Shown here one piece after another: positions 14,780-23,138 of a stretch of 64,000 nt of DNA. The DNA lies in the NCBI RefSeq assembly GCF_000426665.1, contig NZ_AUFU01000014.1, positions 1-64,000 on the forward strand. Direction: 5' to 3'. Numbering within the stretch: position 1 is the first letter of the stretch; every line of letters starts with the position of its first letter. The stretch comes from Centipeda artemidis DSM 19719 (GTDB lineage: Bacteria; Bacillota; Negativicutes; Selenomonadales; Selenomonadaceae). The translations under genes were made by a program, and so were the position numbers. The notes beneath the pieces were generated by a model. The model ran no database searches. It was given only the letters and a program-made list of their open reading frames with translations, and was not told the origin of the DNA.

Positions 14780-16959
14780 GATGCCACCCGTATGCTCGCG
14801 ACGCCCTTTTCCTTCAGGCGCTCCTGCACCATGGCAACGATCTTGTCGGTCACGTCGGTCAGCAAAATCTGCGCCACACTGCCGACCTGACCGATATAAT
14901 CCTCAGCGCGGACAACGCCCGTAAGCTTTCCATCGAGCGCCTGCCAGTCGCCGTTTGCCACGTCGAGGTTCAAGTAGACGAGCGACATTGCCGTCTGCGG
15001 TGCTGCGGCGCGCTCCTCCAGCTCCTCAACGATGCGCCGGTACTGCTCTTCGCGCAGAATACGGCTTGTCCCGGGAAGGAAGCGCTTCTCCTGCACTGCC
15101 TGCTCATAGAAATAGGCATGACCGATCGCCGTCGCGATCAGGCGCGCCGTCATGGAGAGCAGGTTCTGCCGATAGAACGTCCAAAGGTCAAAATCAAGCG
15201 CATGAAGTTCCACGACCGCGATGACCTCATCCTCGTAGATAATGGGCGCAGCGATGTCCGGCATCCCCGCCTTGAGCTGACGATTCACAAAGAGGCGCTT
15301 GTCCGCAATCATCTCGCGCAGATACGGCGTCTCCTCCACCTTGAGCGAGCGCGGGAGATCCTCAACCGCAGAGCCGCGGCGGATCTTTTGACGGAAATAC
15401 CACGGATTCGATCCTTTGACATAGAGGACGACATTCTCCGCCTCCATAATCTCCGCCGTGACCGCAACCGCCTGTGTAAAGACGTTCTCCGGCTCCACGC
15501 TGTCAAGGCGCTTGACGATGCGGTAAACGCGCCCGATGCTGTCGTTGGAATTCGTGATCTGACGATAGAGTTTGTCCTTGATCTCAATGCTCTCCTGGTA
15601 CATGGCATGCAGGAACTCATAGCGCTCGAGCGCGCGGCTGCGCTTGTAGCGCTCGTCCTCCAGCTCGCGGTCACGCGTATCCGTAATATATCCCGTGAGA
15701 ACTCCCATAAAGAGATAGGACGCAAAATGCAGTAAATATTCCGGTAAATAGAGCAGAGAAACAACATCCGTCCCGCCGATCAGCAGCGAATAGCCCAGCA
15801 GCAGGCTTGCAAGCCCTACGGCGGGAAGGGAATGCTGCTTGCCGTAAAGAAGTCCAAGAACCGCGATGTAAATATAGTTAAAGTCCATACGGATCATACT
15901 GTTGACGGTGTTGCCCTGCCATACGACAATGCCCGCAGCCGCGGCAAACAGCCCTGCATGTTCCAAATAAGGCAGGATCTTGTTCCACAGTTCTTTGCGT
16001 TGATCCGCCGCCTGTACGGCGGCATCACGCTTTGCCTTTTCTTTGAGGTAATTTTGGTACCAGTCGTAGGTGCGCCGAAGACCTTCGGCAAGCGGCACAT
16101 TCACGCGCCATCCAAGCTCATTGCGGCAGACGGAATTATCCAGGACTGCACGCCCAAAGGACAGTGCCGGATTCTCCGGTGCCCCCATAAAACTTGTGGG
16201 ACGCACGGGGAATATCTCTGCGGCACATTTTTCAAACGCCGCATAGGACACTGCCGTATTCGACGATATATTAACAACATCCGCAGCATGGTTGCGCTCC
16301 GCCGCACTGTATATCGCATAGGCGGCATCGTCAATGTAAAGAAAATCGCGCGTCTCATCGGGCGATCCGAAAAACTCGTAGGACTTGCCAAGAAGTGCCT
16401 GCATGATAAATTTTGCAACAAAGCCATGCGTTGGCAGCTGTCCCGGGCCATATATTGTCGATAAGCGCAGCACAGTCACACGAAGGTCAAAATTCTGTCC
16501 CCAGCGGCGTGCATACTCCTCGTTTACATATTTCTGCATCGCACGCAGATGCCCCGCCGTCTCCCCATCTTTTCCGGGATCCTTGGCATCCGCAGCGAAC
16601 ACGGAACCCGTCGATATCAAGAGAAACTTCCCCACATGGTATTTCGTAGACAGCGCGAGCATATGAGCGAGCCCCGGAAAATTCACGCCCGCATTCTCTA
16701 GGTACGCCCCGCTCTCAAGCGCGGTTGAGCGCTCTGCAAGATGCAGAACCACATCAAAATTGCGCACACGAAAAACTTCCTCACAGCGCTCGTCCAACAC
16801 ACTGTAAGGATAAAAACGATGTTTTGCCTTGAGCGGTTCCATCGGCTCGGAAGTTCCGTCGTCGATGATGTGGACTTCCCATCCCTCTTTGGCAAAACAC
16901 GCAGCGGCTGCGCGTCCAAGGAAGCCATACCCGCCCGTCAATAAAACTCGTTTTTCCAT
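14776..16959 (-). CDS. pelD: SDR epimerase-like domain fused to PelD (c-di-GMP receptor)
   Basis: A 727-residue fusion. Residues 1-~308 form an extended short-chain dehydrogenase/epimerase fold (GGYGFLG at 9-15, ISTGS at 115-119, LSTIYGPGQ at 166-174). Aligning to the usual YxxxK puts RAMQK (139-143) there, so the catalytic Tyr appears replaced by Arg. Residues ~332-424 hold four membrane helices, ~490-615 a GAF domain, and the C-terminus a degenerate GGDEF domain in which GSVAQ (693-697) replaces GGDEF but the I-site RxxD is kept as R684-A-E-D687, exactly five residues upstream. This matches PelD, the inner-membrane c-di-GMP receptor that activates PelF. The start at 16959 follows GAGAGGA; an ATG at 17013 has no ribosome site. 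Confidence 0.9.
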   Translation of the reverse strand: MEKRVLLTGGYGFLGRAAAACFAKEGWEVHIIDDGTSEPMEPLKAKHRFYPYSVLDERCEEVFRVRNFDVVLHLAERSTALESGAYLENAGVNFPGLAHMLALSTKYHVGKFLLISTGSVFAADAKDPGKDGETAGHLRAMQKYVNEEYARRWGQNFDLRVTVLRLSTIYGPGQLPTHGFVAKFIMQALLGKSYEFFGSPDETRDFLYIDDAAYAIYSAAERNHAADVVNISSNTAVSYAAFEKCAAEIFPVRPTSFMGAPENPALSFGRAVLDNSVCRNELGWRVNVPLAEGLRRTYDWYQNYLKEKAKRDAAVQAADQRKELWNKILPYLEHAGLFAAAAGIVVWQGNTVNSMIRMDFNYIYIAVLGLLYGKQHSLPAVGLASLLLGYSLLIGGTDVVSLLYLPEYLLHFASYLFMGVLTGYITDTRDRELEDERYKRSRALERYEFLHAMYQESIEIKDKLYRQITNSNDSIGRVYRIVKRLDSVEPENVFTQAVAVTAEIMEAENVVLYVKGSNPWYFRQKIRRGSAVEDLPRSLKVEETPYLREMIADKRLFVNRQLKAGMPDIAAPIIYEDEVIAVVELHALDFDLWTFYRQNLLSMTARLIATAIGHAYFYEQAVQEKRFLPGTSRILREEQYRRIVEELEERAAAPQTAMSLVYLNLDVANGDWQALDGKLTGVVRAEDYIGQVGSVAQILLTDVTDKIVAMVQERLKEKGVASIRVAS

Positions 16960-17112
16960 CGTCACGATCCTCTCATACCGCGCTCTATCGGCGACTACAA
17001 AAACATCGCTCATATTGATATTATCGTCTGTTTTCTCAGATAATAAAGGACTTATATCCTATTTTATTTCATCTCCAAAGAGTACTGTAAAACCTGATTA
17101 TAGATATTTGTT

Positions 17113-17141
17113 ATTGTATATGAAAACGAATAAACAATCAA
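17113..17141 (-). promoter_or_regulatory. Promoter of the pel operon
   Basis: On the minus strand TTGATT (17141-17136) and TACAAT (17118-17113) are 17 nt apart. The start would be near 17106, leaving an AT-rich leader of about 147 nt. The leader holds a weak hairpin (AGGA/TCCT within ~17045-17070) but no recognisable riboswitch. Confidence 0.7.
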
Positions 17142-17172
17142 GAAAATCAGTGTTAAGGAATTATCCTTGCAT

Positions 17173-17203
17173 AAAAAAACGGCCGCACAATGTGCAGCCG
17201 CCC
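17173..17203 (-). terminator. Terminator of the propionate operon
   Basis: On the minus strand a GC-rich stem (CGGCTGCACA / TGTGCGGCCG, tight loop) is followed by seven Ts. It ends the transcript after the biotin carrier gene. Confidence 0.88.
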
Positions 17204-17228
17204 TTTTATGCAATTTTATCGCGGTGAA

Positions 17229-17624
17229 TTAGCCGACCGTGACGAGCGGGTCGCCCGCCTTGACCGACTGACCGGCACTGACGCTGATCGCGCTGACCGT
17301 GCCGTCGCTGACCGCAGGGATCTCGTTCTGCATCTTCATCGCCTCGAGGATGAGGAGTGTGTCGCCTGCCTTGACAGCCTGGCCGACCGAGACTTTCACG
17401 TCAATGATCTTGCCCGGCATCGGAGCTGCGATCGTGCCTGCGCCTGCGGGAGCCGCTGCCGGTGCCGGCGCTGCGGGTGCCGGAGCGGGCGCTGCCGCGG
17501 GAGCGGGAGCCGCCGCACGCGGTGCGGGAGCCGCTGCGCGCGGAGCTGCCGATGCGCCGCCGCGTACTTCTTCGACCTCTACGTCATAGGCGGTGCCGTT
17601 GACAGTGATGTTGAACTTTTTCAT
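17229..17624 (-). CDS. mmdC: Biotin carboxyl carrier subunit of methylmalonyl-CoA decarboxylase/carboxyltransferase
   Basis: A 131-residue protein with an N-terminal strand-rich segment, an Ala/Pro linker (~30-62) and a C-terminal biotinyl domain with the biotin-attachment motif EAMKM. It carries the carboxyl group removed from methylmalonyl-CoA. The start at 17624 (MKKFNITV) follows a GGAGG site inside the longer reading frame. It is the last gene of the propionate operon. Whether the complex is a Na+-pumping decarboxylase or a transcarboxylase cannot be decided from this subunit. Confidence 0.92.
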   Translation of the reverse strand: MKKFNITVNGTAYDVEVEEVRGGASAAPRAAAPAPRAAAPAPAAAPAPAPAAPAPAAAPAGAGTIAAPMPGKIIDVKVSVGQAVKAGDTLLILEAMKMQNEIPAVSDGTVSAISVSAGQSVKAGDPLVTVG

Positions 17625-17675
17625 GTGTGATTCCTCCAACGTGTTTATTCCAAAGTCCCCGGTAGATGGGATTCC

Positions 17676-17813
17676 TTAGATACTGCTGCGATTTGCAATC
17701 GTCCAGATCTCTGCCGGCTTAATGCTGACAGCGACGACCTTGCTGCCCATCGCCGACTGAACGGCGGCGGTGATGGCGGCGATAATTTCCGGTGCAACGC
17801 TGCTGTTAGCCAT
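17676..17813 (-). CDS. Small decarboxylase subunit, 45 residues (MmdE/delta C-terminus-like)
   Basis: A short frame begins MANSSVAPEIIAAITAAVQ and ends NRSSI, with AGGAGGGATAGC just before the ATG. The helical stretch followed by GSKVVAVSIKP and a Trp resembles the C-terminal tail of OadG/MmdD delta subunits, and the size is close to the ~55-residue epsilon subunit described for the Veillonella methylmalonyl-CoA decarboxylase. It lacks the N-terminal membrane helix of a full delta subunit. It lies between the carboxyltransferase (19 nt upstream) and the biotin carrier, which supports a role in holding the complex together. Confidence 0.78.
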   Translation of the reverse strand: MANSSVAPEIIAAITAAVQSAMGSKVVAVSIKPAEIWTIANRSSI

Positions 17814-17831
17814 GCTATCCCTCCTAAGGAA

Positions 17832-19361
17832 TTAGAGCGGAATGTTGCCGTGCTTCTTCGTCGGGTTCGCCTCACGCTTGCTCGAGAGTGCGTTGAGCGC
17901 CGTGATGATGTACGGACGCGTCTCGCTCGGCGTGATGACCATATCGACGTAGCCGCGCTCTGCCGCCTTGTACGGCGTCGCAAATTCCTTGATATATTCT
18001 GCTGTGCGCGCTTCCTTATCCGGATCCTTACGGAAGATGATGTTGGCTGCGCCCGCAGGTCCCATAACGGCAATCTCGGACGTCGGCCATGCCATGACCT
18101 GATCCGCACCGAGCTCACGGTTGCACATTGCGATGTAGGAACCGCCGTATGCCTTGCGCGTGATGACCGTCACCTTGGGCACGGTTGCTTCGCTGTATGC
18201 GTAGAGCATCTTTGCGCCGTGACGGATGATGCCGTTGTACTCCTGGTTGACACCCGGGAGGAAGCCCGGAACATCGACGAGGTTGACGAGCGGAATATTG
18301 AACGCATCGCAGAAGCGGATGAAGCGCGAGGACTTGCAGGAAGCGTCAACGTCAAGGCAGCCTGCCATGACATTCGGCTCGTTCGCGATGATGCCAACCG
18401 CGCGGCCGTCGAAACGTGCGAAGCAGCAGATGATGTTCTTTGCATAGTGCTCGTGCACTTCGTAGAACTCGCCGTTGTCGACGATGCTGCGGATGACGTC
18501 CTTCATGTCATACGGTGCGTTCGGGTTGTCCGGCACAACGGAGTTGAGCGACTCGTCCTGACGATCCGGATCATCGCCCGTATCGACGCGCGGGGTCTCT
18601 TCCATGTTGTTGCTCGGGAGGAAGGAGAGGAGATAGCGGATCTGCTCGATGCAGTCCTCATCGTTCTCCGTTGCGAAATGCGCAACACCGGAGCGGCTGT
18701 TGTGCGTCATCGCACCGCCGAGTTCCTCTGCCGTAACCTCTTCCGCCGTGACGGATTTGATAACCGCAGGGCCCGTGATGAACATCTGGCTCGTGTTCTT
18801 CACCATGTAGATGAAATCCGTGAGTGCCGGGCTGTAAACGGCGCCGCCCGCGCAAGGTCCCATGATAACGGAGATCTGCGGGATCACGCCCGAAGCCTTC
18901 GTGTTGCGGTAGAAGATGCCGCCGTAGCCGGAGAGTGCGTCGACCGCCTCCTGGATACGCGCGCCGCCGGAATCGTTGATGCCGACGCACGGTGCGCCCA
19001 TCTTCATCGCGAGATCCATGACCTTCCAAATCTTGTGGGCGTGTTTCTCACCGAGCGAGCCGCCCTCGACGGTGAAGTCCTGTGCGAACGCATAGACGAG
19101 ACGACCGTTGACCGTGCCGTAGCCCGTAACGACGCCCTCGCCGGGCAGTTCCTTCTCCTCCTGCCCGAAGTTCGTGCAGCGATGCTTCACGAACAGATCG
19201 AGCTCGACGAAGCTGCTCTCGTCAAAGAGCAGGTTGAGACGCTCGCGCGCCGTCAGCTTCCCTTTGGCGTGCTGCTTCTCGATGCTCTTTGCGCCGCCGC
19301 CCTGCATGACATGCTCTTTTTTCTTGAGCATCTCATCAATTTTTTCCTGGACTGTGGACAT
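17832..19361 (-). CDS. mmdA: Methylmalonyl-CoA decarboxylase alpha subunit / carboxyltransferase
   Basis: A 509-residue member of the acyl-CoA carboxyltransferase family (crotonase-like fold in two halves). Family motifs include KGKLTARERLNLL, INDSGGARIQEAV, MGPCAGGAVYSPA in the N-half and LVDVPGFLPGVNQE, TRKAYGGSYIAM, MGPAGAANIIF in the C-half. It moves the carboxyl group from (S)-methylmalonyl-CoA to biotin on the carrier subunit, giving propionyl-CoA. The second of two adjacent ATGs (19361) is better spaced from AGGAGG. The Na+-transporting membrane beta subunit is not in this operon. It could also be described as the 12S subunit of a transcarboxylase. Confidence 0.94.
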   Translation of the reverse strand: MSTVQEKIDEMLKKKEHVMQGGGAKSIEKQHAKGKLTARERLNLLFDESSFVELDLFVKHRCTNFGQEEKELPGEGVVTGYGTVNGRLVYAFAQDFTVEGGSLGEKHAHKIWKVMDLAMKMGAPCVGINDSGGARIQEAVDALSGYGGIFYRNTKASGVIPQISVIMGPCAGGAVYSPALTDFIYMVKNTSQMFITGPAVIKSVTAEEVTAEELGGAMTHNSRSGVAHFATENDEDCIEQIRYLLSFLPSNNMEETPRVDTGDDPDRQDESLNSVVPDNPNAPYDMKDVIRSIVDNGEFYEVHEHYAKNIICCFARFDGRAVGIIANEPNVMAGCLDVDASCKSSRFIRFCDAFNIPLVNLVDVPGFLPGVNQEYNGIIRHGAKMLYAYSEATVPKVTVITRKAYGGSYIAMCNRELGADQVMAWPTSEIAVMGPAGAANIIFRKDPDKEARTAEYIKEFATPYKAAERGYVDMVITPSETRPYIITALNALSSKREANPTKKHGNIPL

Positions 19362-19468
19362 CATATCCCTCCTGATGTTTATATGTGGAATCTACGGCAG
19401 TGCGGCGGGGATGAGTCGCGCTCTGCCGGGGAATCGCCCAATGAAATGATATGCGTAGAAGAGCCGCC

Positions 19469-19885
19469 TCAGCGATCCTCATGCTCGCAGATCTCAAGGA
19501 GAACGCCCTTCGTCGCTTTCGGATGAAGGAACGCAATCTTTGCGCCGCCCGCACCGATGCGCGGCTTCTCGTCGATCATGCGGACGCCCTTTGCCATGAG
19601 GTCGGCAATTGCGTTCTCGATATTGTCGACACGCAGAGCGACATGCTGGATGCCCTCGCCGCTGCGCTCGATGTACTTCGTGATCGGGCTGTCCGGCGCC
19701 GTGCCGATCAGGAGCTCAATTTCGCTGCCGTTCGGGGTCGGATGGAACGTCGTCGTGACTTTCTGCTCGGCGACCGTCTCCTGATTCGTGCAGGGGATGC
19801 CGATGACATCCGACCAGAACGATTTGCCCTCTTCGAGGTCTTTCACTGCGACACCGATGTGATCGATTCCCAAAACCTTGAACAT
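19469..19885 (-). CDS. mce: Methylmalonyl-CoA epimerase
   Basis: A 138-residue glyoxalase-fold protein. Metal-ligand positions expected of the family are visible: His in DHIGVAVKDLEEG, His in GIQHVALRVDNIENA and Glu in GVLLEICEHE. It interconverts the R and S forms of methylmalonyl-CoA, linking the mutase to the decarboxylase. The start follows AGGAGGATTAACA. Length and motifs are typical. Confidence 0.95.
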   Translation of the reverse strand: MFKVLGIDHIGVAVKDLEEGKSFWSDVIGIPCTNQETVAEQKVTTTFHPTPNGSEIELLIGTAPDSPITKYIERSGEGIQHVALRVDNIENAIADLMAKGVRMIDEKPRIGAGGAKIAFLHPKATKGVLLEICEHEDR

Positions 19886-19944
19886 TGTTAATCCTCCTCA
19901 TCAAGGAAATGCCCGCGCAGAGTGATCCGGCGCTCGGTATTTCC

Positions 19945-20883
19945 CTATGACAACATTTCGGCCATGACCTCGCCCACTACGGTGTAGGGGTCTGTCTCAT
20001 GTGCCTTGATCTGCGCCACATACGCGTCGAGCCGTCCGGTACTGACGATTCGTTTTTCGATATGGCGCCCCACCCCCGCATGGAGGATGTCGAGCATCTC
20101 GTCGCGTGTACGGCGTGTCCGCCGTTCCGTGAGGACGCCGTTTCCTTCGATATGGGCGCGGTGTTCTTCGAGCGTGTCCACCAGATCCTCGATTCCTTCG
20201 CTGCGGTTGGCAACGACTTTGCGGATCGGCGGCCGCCAGTCTGACATATGATCGTCAAGATCCAGCATCATATTGATTTCGCGGACGAGTTTATCCGCAC
20301 CGTCAAGATCGGACTTGTTGACGGCGAACACATCGCCGATCTCCAAGATGCCCGCCTTAATGGCCTGAATATCGTCGCCCATACCGGGGATCAAAACGAC
20401 CATGGTAGTGTCCGCCGCCCGCACAATGTCCACCTCGGACTGCCCGACACCGACGGTCTCGACAAAGATGATATCTTTGCCGAACGCATCCATGACCTTT
20501 ACCGCGTCAGCAGTCTTGTGCGAAAGCCCGCCAAGGCTGCCGCGCGTTCCCATACTGCGGATAAATACGCCCTCGTCGAGCGTCAGGTCGTTCATACGGA
20601 TGCGGTCGCCCAAGATGGCGCCGCCGGAAAAGGGGCTTGTGGGGTCGACGGCGATGATGCCGACAGTTTTCCCGCGTTTGCGGTATTCCTTGGCAATCTT
20701 ATCCGTCATGGTGCTTTTCCCAGCACCGGGGGGTCCCGTAATGCCGAGGACATAGGCGTGTCCCGTGTGTGGATAAAGAGCCTTCATGATGTCCGTCGCG
20801 CTCTCGCGCTCGTTCTCAATCGCCGTAATGGCGCGTGAGAGGGCAAGGCGATTGCCGCGCAGCACTTCGGCGGCGATATCCAT
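19945..20883 (-). CDS. meaB: Methylmalonyl-CoA mutase-associated GTPase MeaB
   Basis: A 312-residue G3E-family GTPase with Walker A GPPGAGKST (~residue 50), VDPTSPFSGGAILGDRIRM, ETVGVGQSEVD and the NKSD guanine-specificity motif. MeaB gates adenosylcobalamin loading into methylmalonyl-CoA mutase and protects the enzyme from inactivation. The start follows GGAGGCGGGTAAT. It is preceded by a strong intercistronic stem-loop that separates it from the mutase subunits. Confidence 0.95.
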   Translation of the reverse strand: MDIAAEVLRGNRLALSRAITAIENERESATDIMKALYPHTGHAYVLGITGPPGAGKSTMTDKIAKEYRKRGKTVGIIAVDPTSPFSGGAILGDRIRMNDLTLDEGVFIRSMGTRGSLGGLSHKTADAVKVMDAFGKDIIFVETVGVGQSEVDIVRAADTTMVVLIPGMGDDIQAIKAGILEIGDVFAVNKSDLDGADKLVREINMMLDLDDHMSDWRPPIRKVVANRSEGIEDLVDTLEEHRAHIEGNGVLTERRTRRTRDEMLDILHAGVGRHIEKRIVSTGRLDAYVAQIKAHETDPYTVVGEVMAEMLS

Positions 20884-20927
20884 ATTACCCGCCTCCTTCG
20901 CGTCGCTGCTTCCATCAAAACATGTCA

Positions 20928-20964
20928 GGTGGATGGCAGTGAAGAGATTCCGCTGCCATCCACC
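20928..20964 (-). other. Intercistronic stem-loop between mutase and meaB
   Basis: A perfect 12-bp inverted repeat (GGTGGATGGCAG / CTGCCATCCACC) with a 13-nt loop lies in the 100-nt gap between the B12-binding subunit and meaB. There is no T run on the minus strand, so it is more likely an mRNA processing or stability element than a terminator. Confidence 0.7.
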
Positions 20965-20982
20965 TTTCTAAAAATGCGTTTG

Positions 20983-21378
20983 TTACGCTTTTACATGTGC
21001 CTTGATGAAGTCAACAATCGCGCTGGTCGGCGTTCCGGGTGTAAAGACTTCTGCGACGCCCGCCTGTTTGAGTGCGGGGATATCGCCCTCGGGAATCACT
21101 CCGCCGCCGATGATCAGGACATCCTTCATTCCCTTGGAGCGGACGAGATCCACAACCTTCGGGAAGAGATGCGGGTGCGCTCCAGAGAGGATGCTCATCG
21201 CGATGACGTTGACGTCTTCCTGCAGAGCTGCTTCTGCGATCTCCTCGGGCGTCTGACGAAGCCCCGTGTAGACGACTTCGAATCCGGCGTCGCGCAGTGC
21301 GCGTGCAACGACCTTCGCGCCGCGGTCATGCCCATCAAGACCGGGTTTCGCAACGAGTACTCTGATTTTCTCTGCCAT
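20983..21378 (-). CDS. mcmB: Methylmalonyl-CoA mutase, cobalamin-binding subunit
   Basis: A 131-residue stand-alone B12-binding domain with the DxHxxG signature in [12 protein letters not shown], followed by SILSGAH and [11 protein letters not shown], the standard Rossmann-like corrinoid-binding pattern. It carries adenosylcobalamin for the catalytic subunit encoded just upstream, as in two-subunit mutases of archaea and some Firmicutes; most bacterial mutases have this domain fused. The start at 21378 follows AGGAGGAATATAAAA; upstream in-frame codons belong to the intergenic region. Confidence 0.95.
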   Translation of the reverse strand: MAEKIRVLVAKPGLDGHDRGAKVVARALRDAGFEVVYTGLRQTPEEIAEAALQEDVNVIAMSILSGAHPHLFPKVVDLVRSKGMKDVLIIGGGVIPEGDIPALKQAGVAEVFTPGTPTSAIVDFIKAHVKA

Positions 21379-21415
21379 TTTTATATTCCTCCTGAACCTT
21401 GCATTCACCAATTCA

Positions 21416-23062
21416 TTACAGGTTGACGTGTGCTTCGTATTCGCCGAAGACTTCGCGCATCACGCCGCAGATCTCGCCGAGCGTTGCGTAGGTCTTGACC
21501 GCTGCGAGAATATGCGGCATGAGGTTCTCGTCCTCGTCCGCACAGGCGTTCTTCAGATCCGCCAGAGCAGCCTGAACGGCGGCGTTGTCACGCTTTGCCT
21601 TCATAGCCTCAACCTTGGCCTTCTGTTTCTCGCCGACAGAAGCGTCAACCTTGAGCAGGTTCTTCGGAGCTTCCTCTTCCACCTGGAATTTGTTGACACC
21701 GACGATGACGCGCGCGCCGGACTCAACATCCATCTGCCACTTGTAAGCGCTGTCCTGAATTTCCTTCTGGATATAGCCCTTCTCGATCGCCGCAACAGCG
21801 CCGCCGATATCATCAATCTTCTTGATGTATTCCCATGCCTCCGCCTCAATGCGGTTCGTCATGGCCTCTACATAATAGGAGCCTGCGAGCGGATCGATGA
21901 CGTCGGCAAGTCCGCTCTCATACGCAACGATCTGCTGCGTGCGGAGTGCGACCATAACCGATTCCTCCGTCGGAAGCGCGAGCGCTTCGTCGCGGGAGTT
22001 CGTGTGCAGCGACTGCGTGCCGCCCATAACCGCGGCTGCGGTCTGGAGCGCAACGCGGACGATGTTGTTGTTTGGCTGCTGCGCGGTCAGCATGGAGCCG
22101 GCCGTCTGTGTATGAACGCGGAGCATCATGGACTTAGGTTTCTGCGCGTGGAAACGCTCTTTCATGACCTTCGCCCAGACGCGGCGGGAGGCACGGAACT
22201 TCGCAACTTCTTCGAGCACATTGTTGTGCGCATTCCAGAAGAAGGAGAGACGTCCCGCAAAGTCGTCGACGCTGAGACCTGCCTTGATGGCGGCTTCAAC
22301 ATAGGCGATGCCGTCCGCAATGGTGAATGCAATTTCCTGCGACGCGGTGGAACCCGCCTCGCGGATGTGATAGCCGGAGATGGAAATGGTGTTCCAGTTC
22401 GGCACGTTCTTGGAGCAATATTCGAAAATGTTCGTGATGAGACGCATGGACGGACGCGGCGGGAAAATATAGGTACCGCGTGCCGCGTATTCTTTCAGAA
22501 TATCGTTCTGAATGGTCCCTTTGAGTTTGTCCGCGGAGACGCCCTGCTTCTCTGCCACAGCGATATACATCGCGAGCAGAACGGAAGCCGGTGCGTTGAT
22601 CGTCATGGACGTGGAGACTTTGCCGAGGTCGATCTGATCGAAGAGGATCTCCATATCGGCAAGCGAATCGATCGCAACGCCGACCTTTCCGACCTCGCCC
22701 TCAGCGATGGTATCCGTGGAATCGTAGCCGATCTGCGTCGGGAGATCAAACGCGCAGGAAAGCCCCGTCGCACCGCTTTCGATGAGGTAGCGATAGCGCT
22801 TGTTGGATTCCTCCGCTGTGGAGAAGCCCGCGTACATACGCATGGTCCAGAAGCGCCCGCGGTACATCGTCGGCTGAACGCCACGGGTATAGGGATAAAC
22901 GCCGGGGAAACTGAGATCCTCCGCGTAGTCCGTCTCCTTGATGTCGAGCGGGGTGTAAAGCCCCTGCGCCGGAATGTTCGGGCGCGCGGGGAACTTTGCG
23001 GTTGCCTTCTCTACGTTGGCATTGTACTGGTCAAGCTCCGCCTGGATTTTCTCATTGCTCAT
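21416..23062 (-). CDS. mcmA: Methylmalonyl-CoA mutase, catalytic subunit
   Basis: A 548-residue TIM-barrel subunit with typical mutase sequences: [51 protein letters not shown], and [19 protein letters not shown]. It isomerises succinyl-CoA to (R)-methylmalonyl-CoA in the fermentative direction. The protein ends where the B12 domain would begin; that domain is the next gene. The start follows AGGAGG. It is transcribed from the promoter upstream of the CoA transferase. Confidence 0.97.
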   Translation of the reverse strand: MSNEKIQAELDQYNANVEKATAKFPARPNIPAQGLYTPLDIKETDYAEDLSFPGVYPYTRGVQPTMYRGRFWTMRMYAGFSTAEESNKRYRYLIESGATGLSCAFDLPTQIGYDSTDTIAEGEVGKVGVAIDSLADMEILFDQIDLGKVSTSMTINAPASVLLAMYIAVAEKQGVSADKLKGTIQNDILKEYAARGTYIFPPRPSMRLITNIFEYCSKNVPNWNTISISGYHIREAGSTASQEIAFTIADGIAYVEAAIKAGLSVDDFAGRLSFFWNAHNNVLEEVAKFRASRRVWAKVMKERFHAQKPKSMMLRVHTQTAGSMLTAQQPNNNIVRVALQTAAAVMGGTQSLHTNSRDEALALPTEESVMVALRTQQIVAYESGLADVIDPLAGSYYVEAMTNRIEAEAWEYIKKIDDIGGAVAAIEKGYIQKEIQDSAYKWQMDVESGARVIVGVNKFQVEEEAPKNLLKVDASVGEKQKAKVEAMKAKRDNAAVQAALADLKNACADEDENLMPHILAAVKTYATLGEICGVMREVFGEYEAHVNL

Positions 23063-23097
23063 TTGGATTTTTTCCTCCTATGCTCTTTTCAGTTTTT

Positions 23098-23130
23098 GCG
23101 CTTTGTGCGCTAAAGTGCTTTTTGCACTTT
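23098..23130 (-). other. Tandem small stem-loops between CoA transferase and mutase genes
   Basis: The 76-nt gap contains AAAGTGC/GCACTTT (7 bp, loop AAAAA) and next to it GCGC/GCGC (4 bp) on the transcript. No T run follows in the reading direction. They may affect mRNA stability between cistrons. Confidence 0.45.
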
Positions 23131-23138
23131 TTATCTTT

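Noticed and set aside
16960-17112. c-di-GMP riboswitch (GEMM) in the pel leader
   Set aside because: None of the conserved GEMM core sequences was found.
17850-19526. Long antisense frame of 558 codons opposite mmdA and neighbours; similar ones at 21428-23113, 22974-24713, 8008-9246 and 550-1908
   Set aside because: They are complete mirror frames of well-supported genes in GC-rich DNA, with Arg/His/Asp-rich low-information sequence and no family motifs or ribosome sites.
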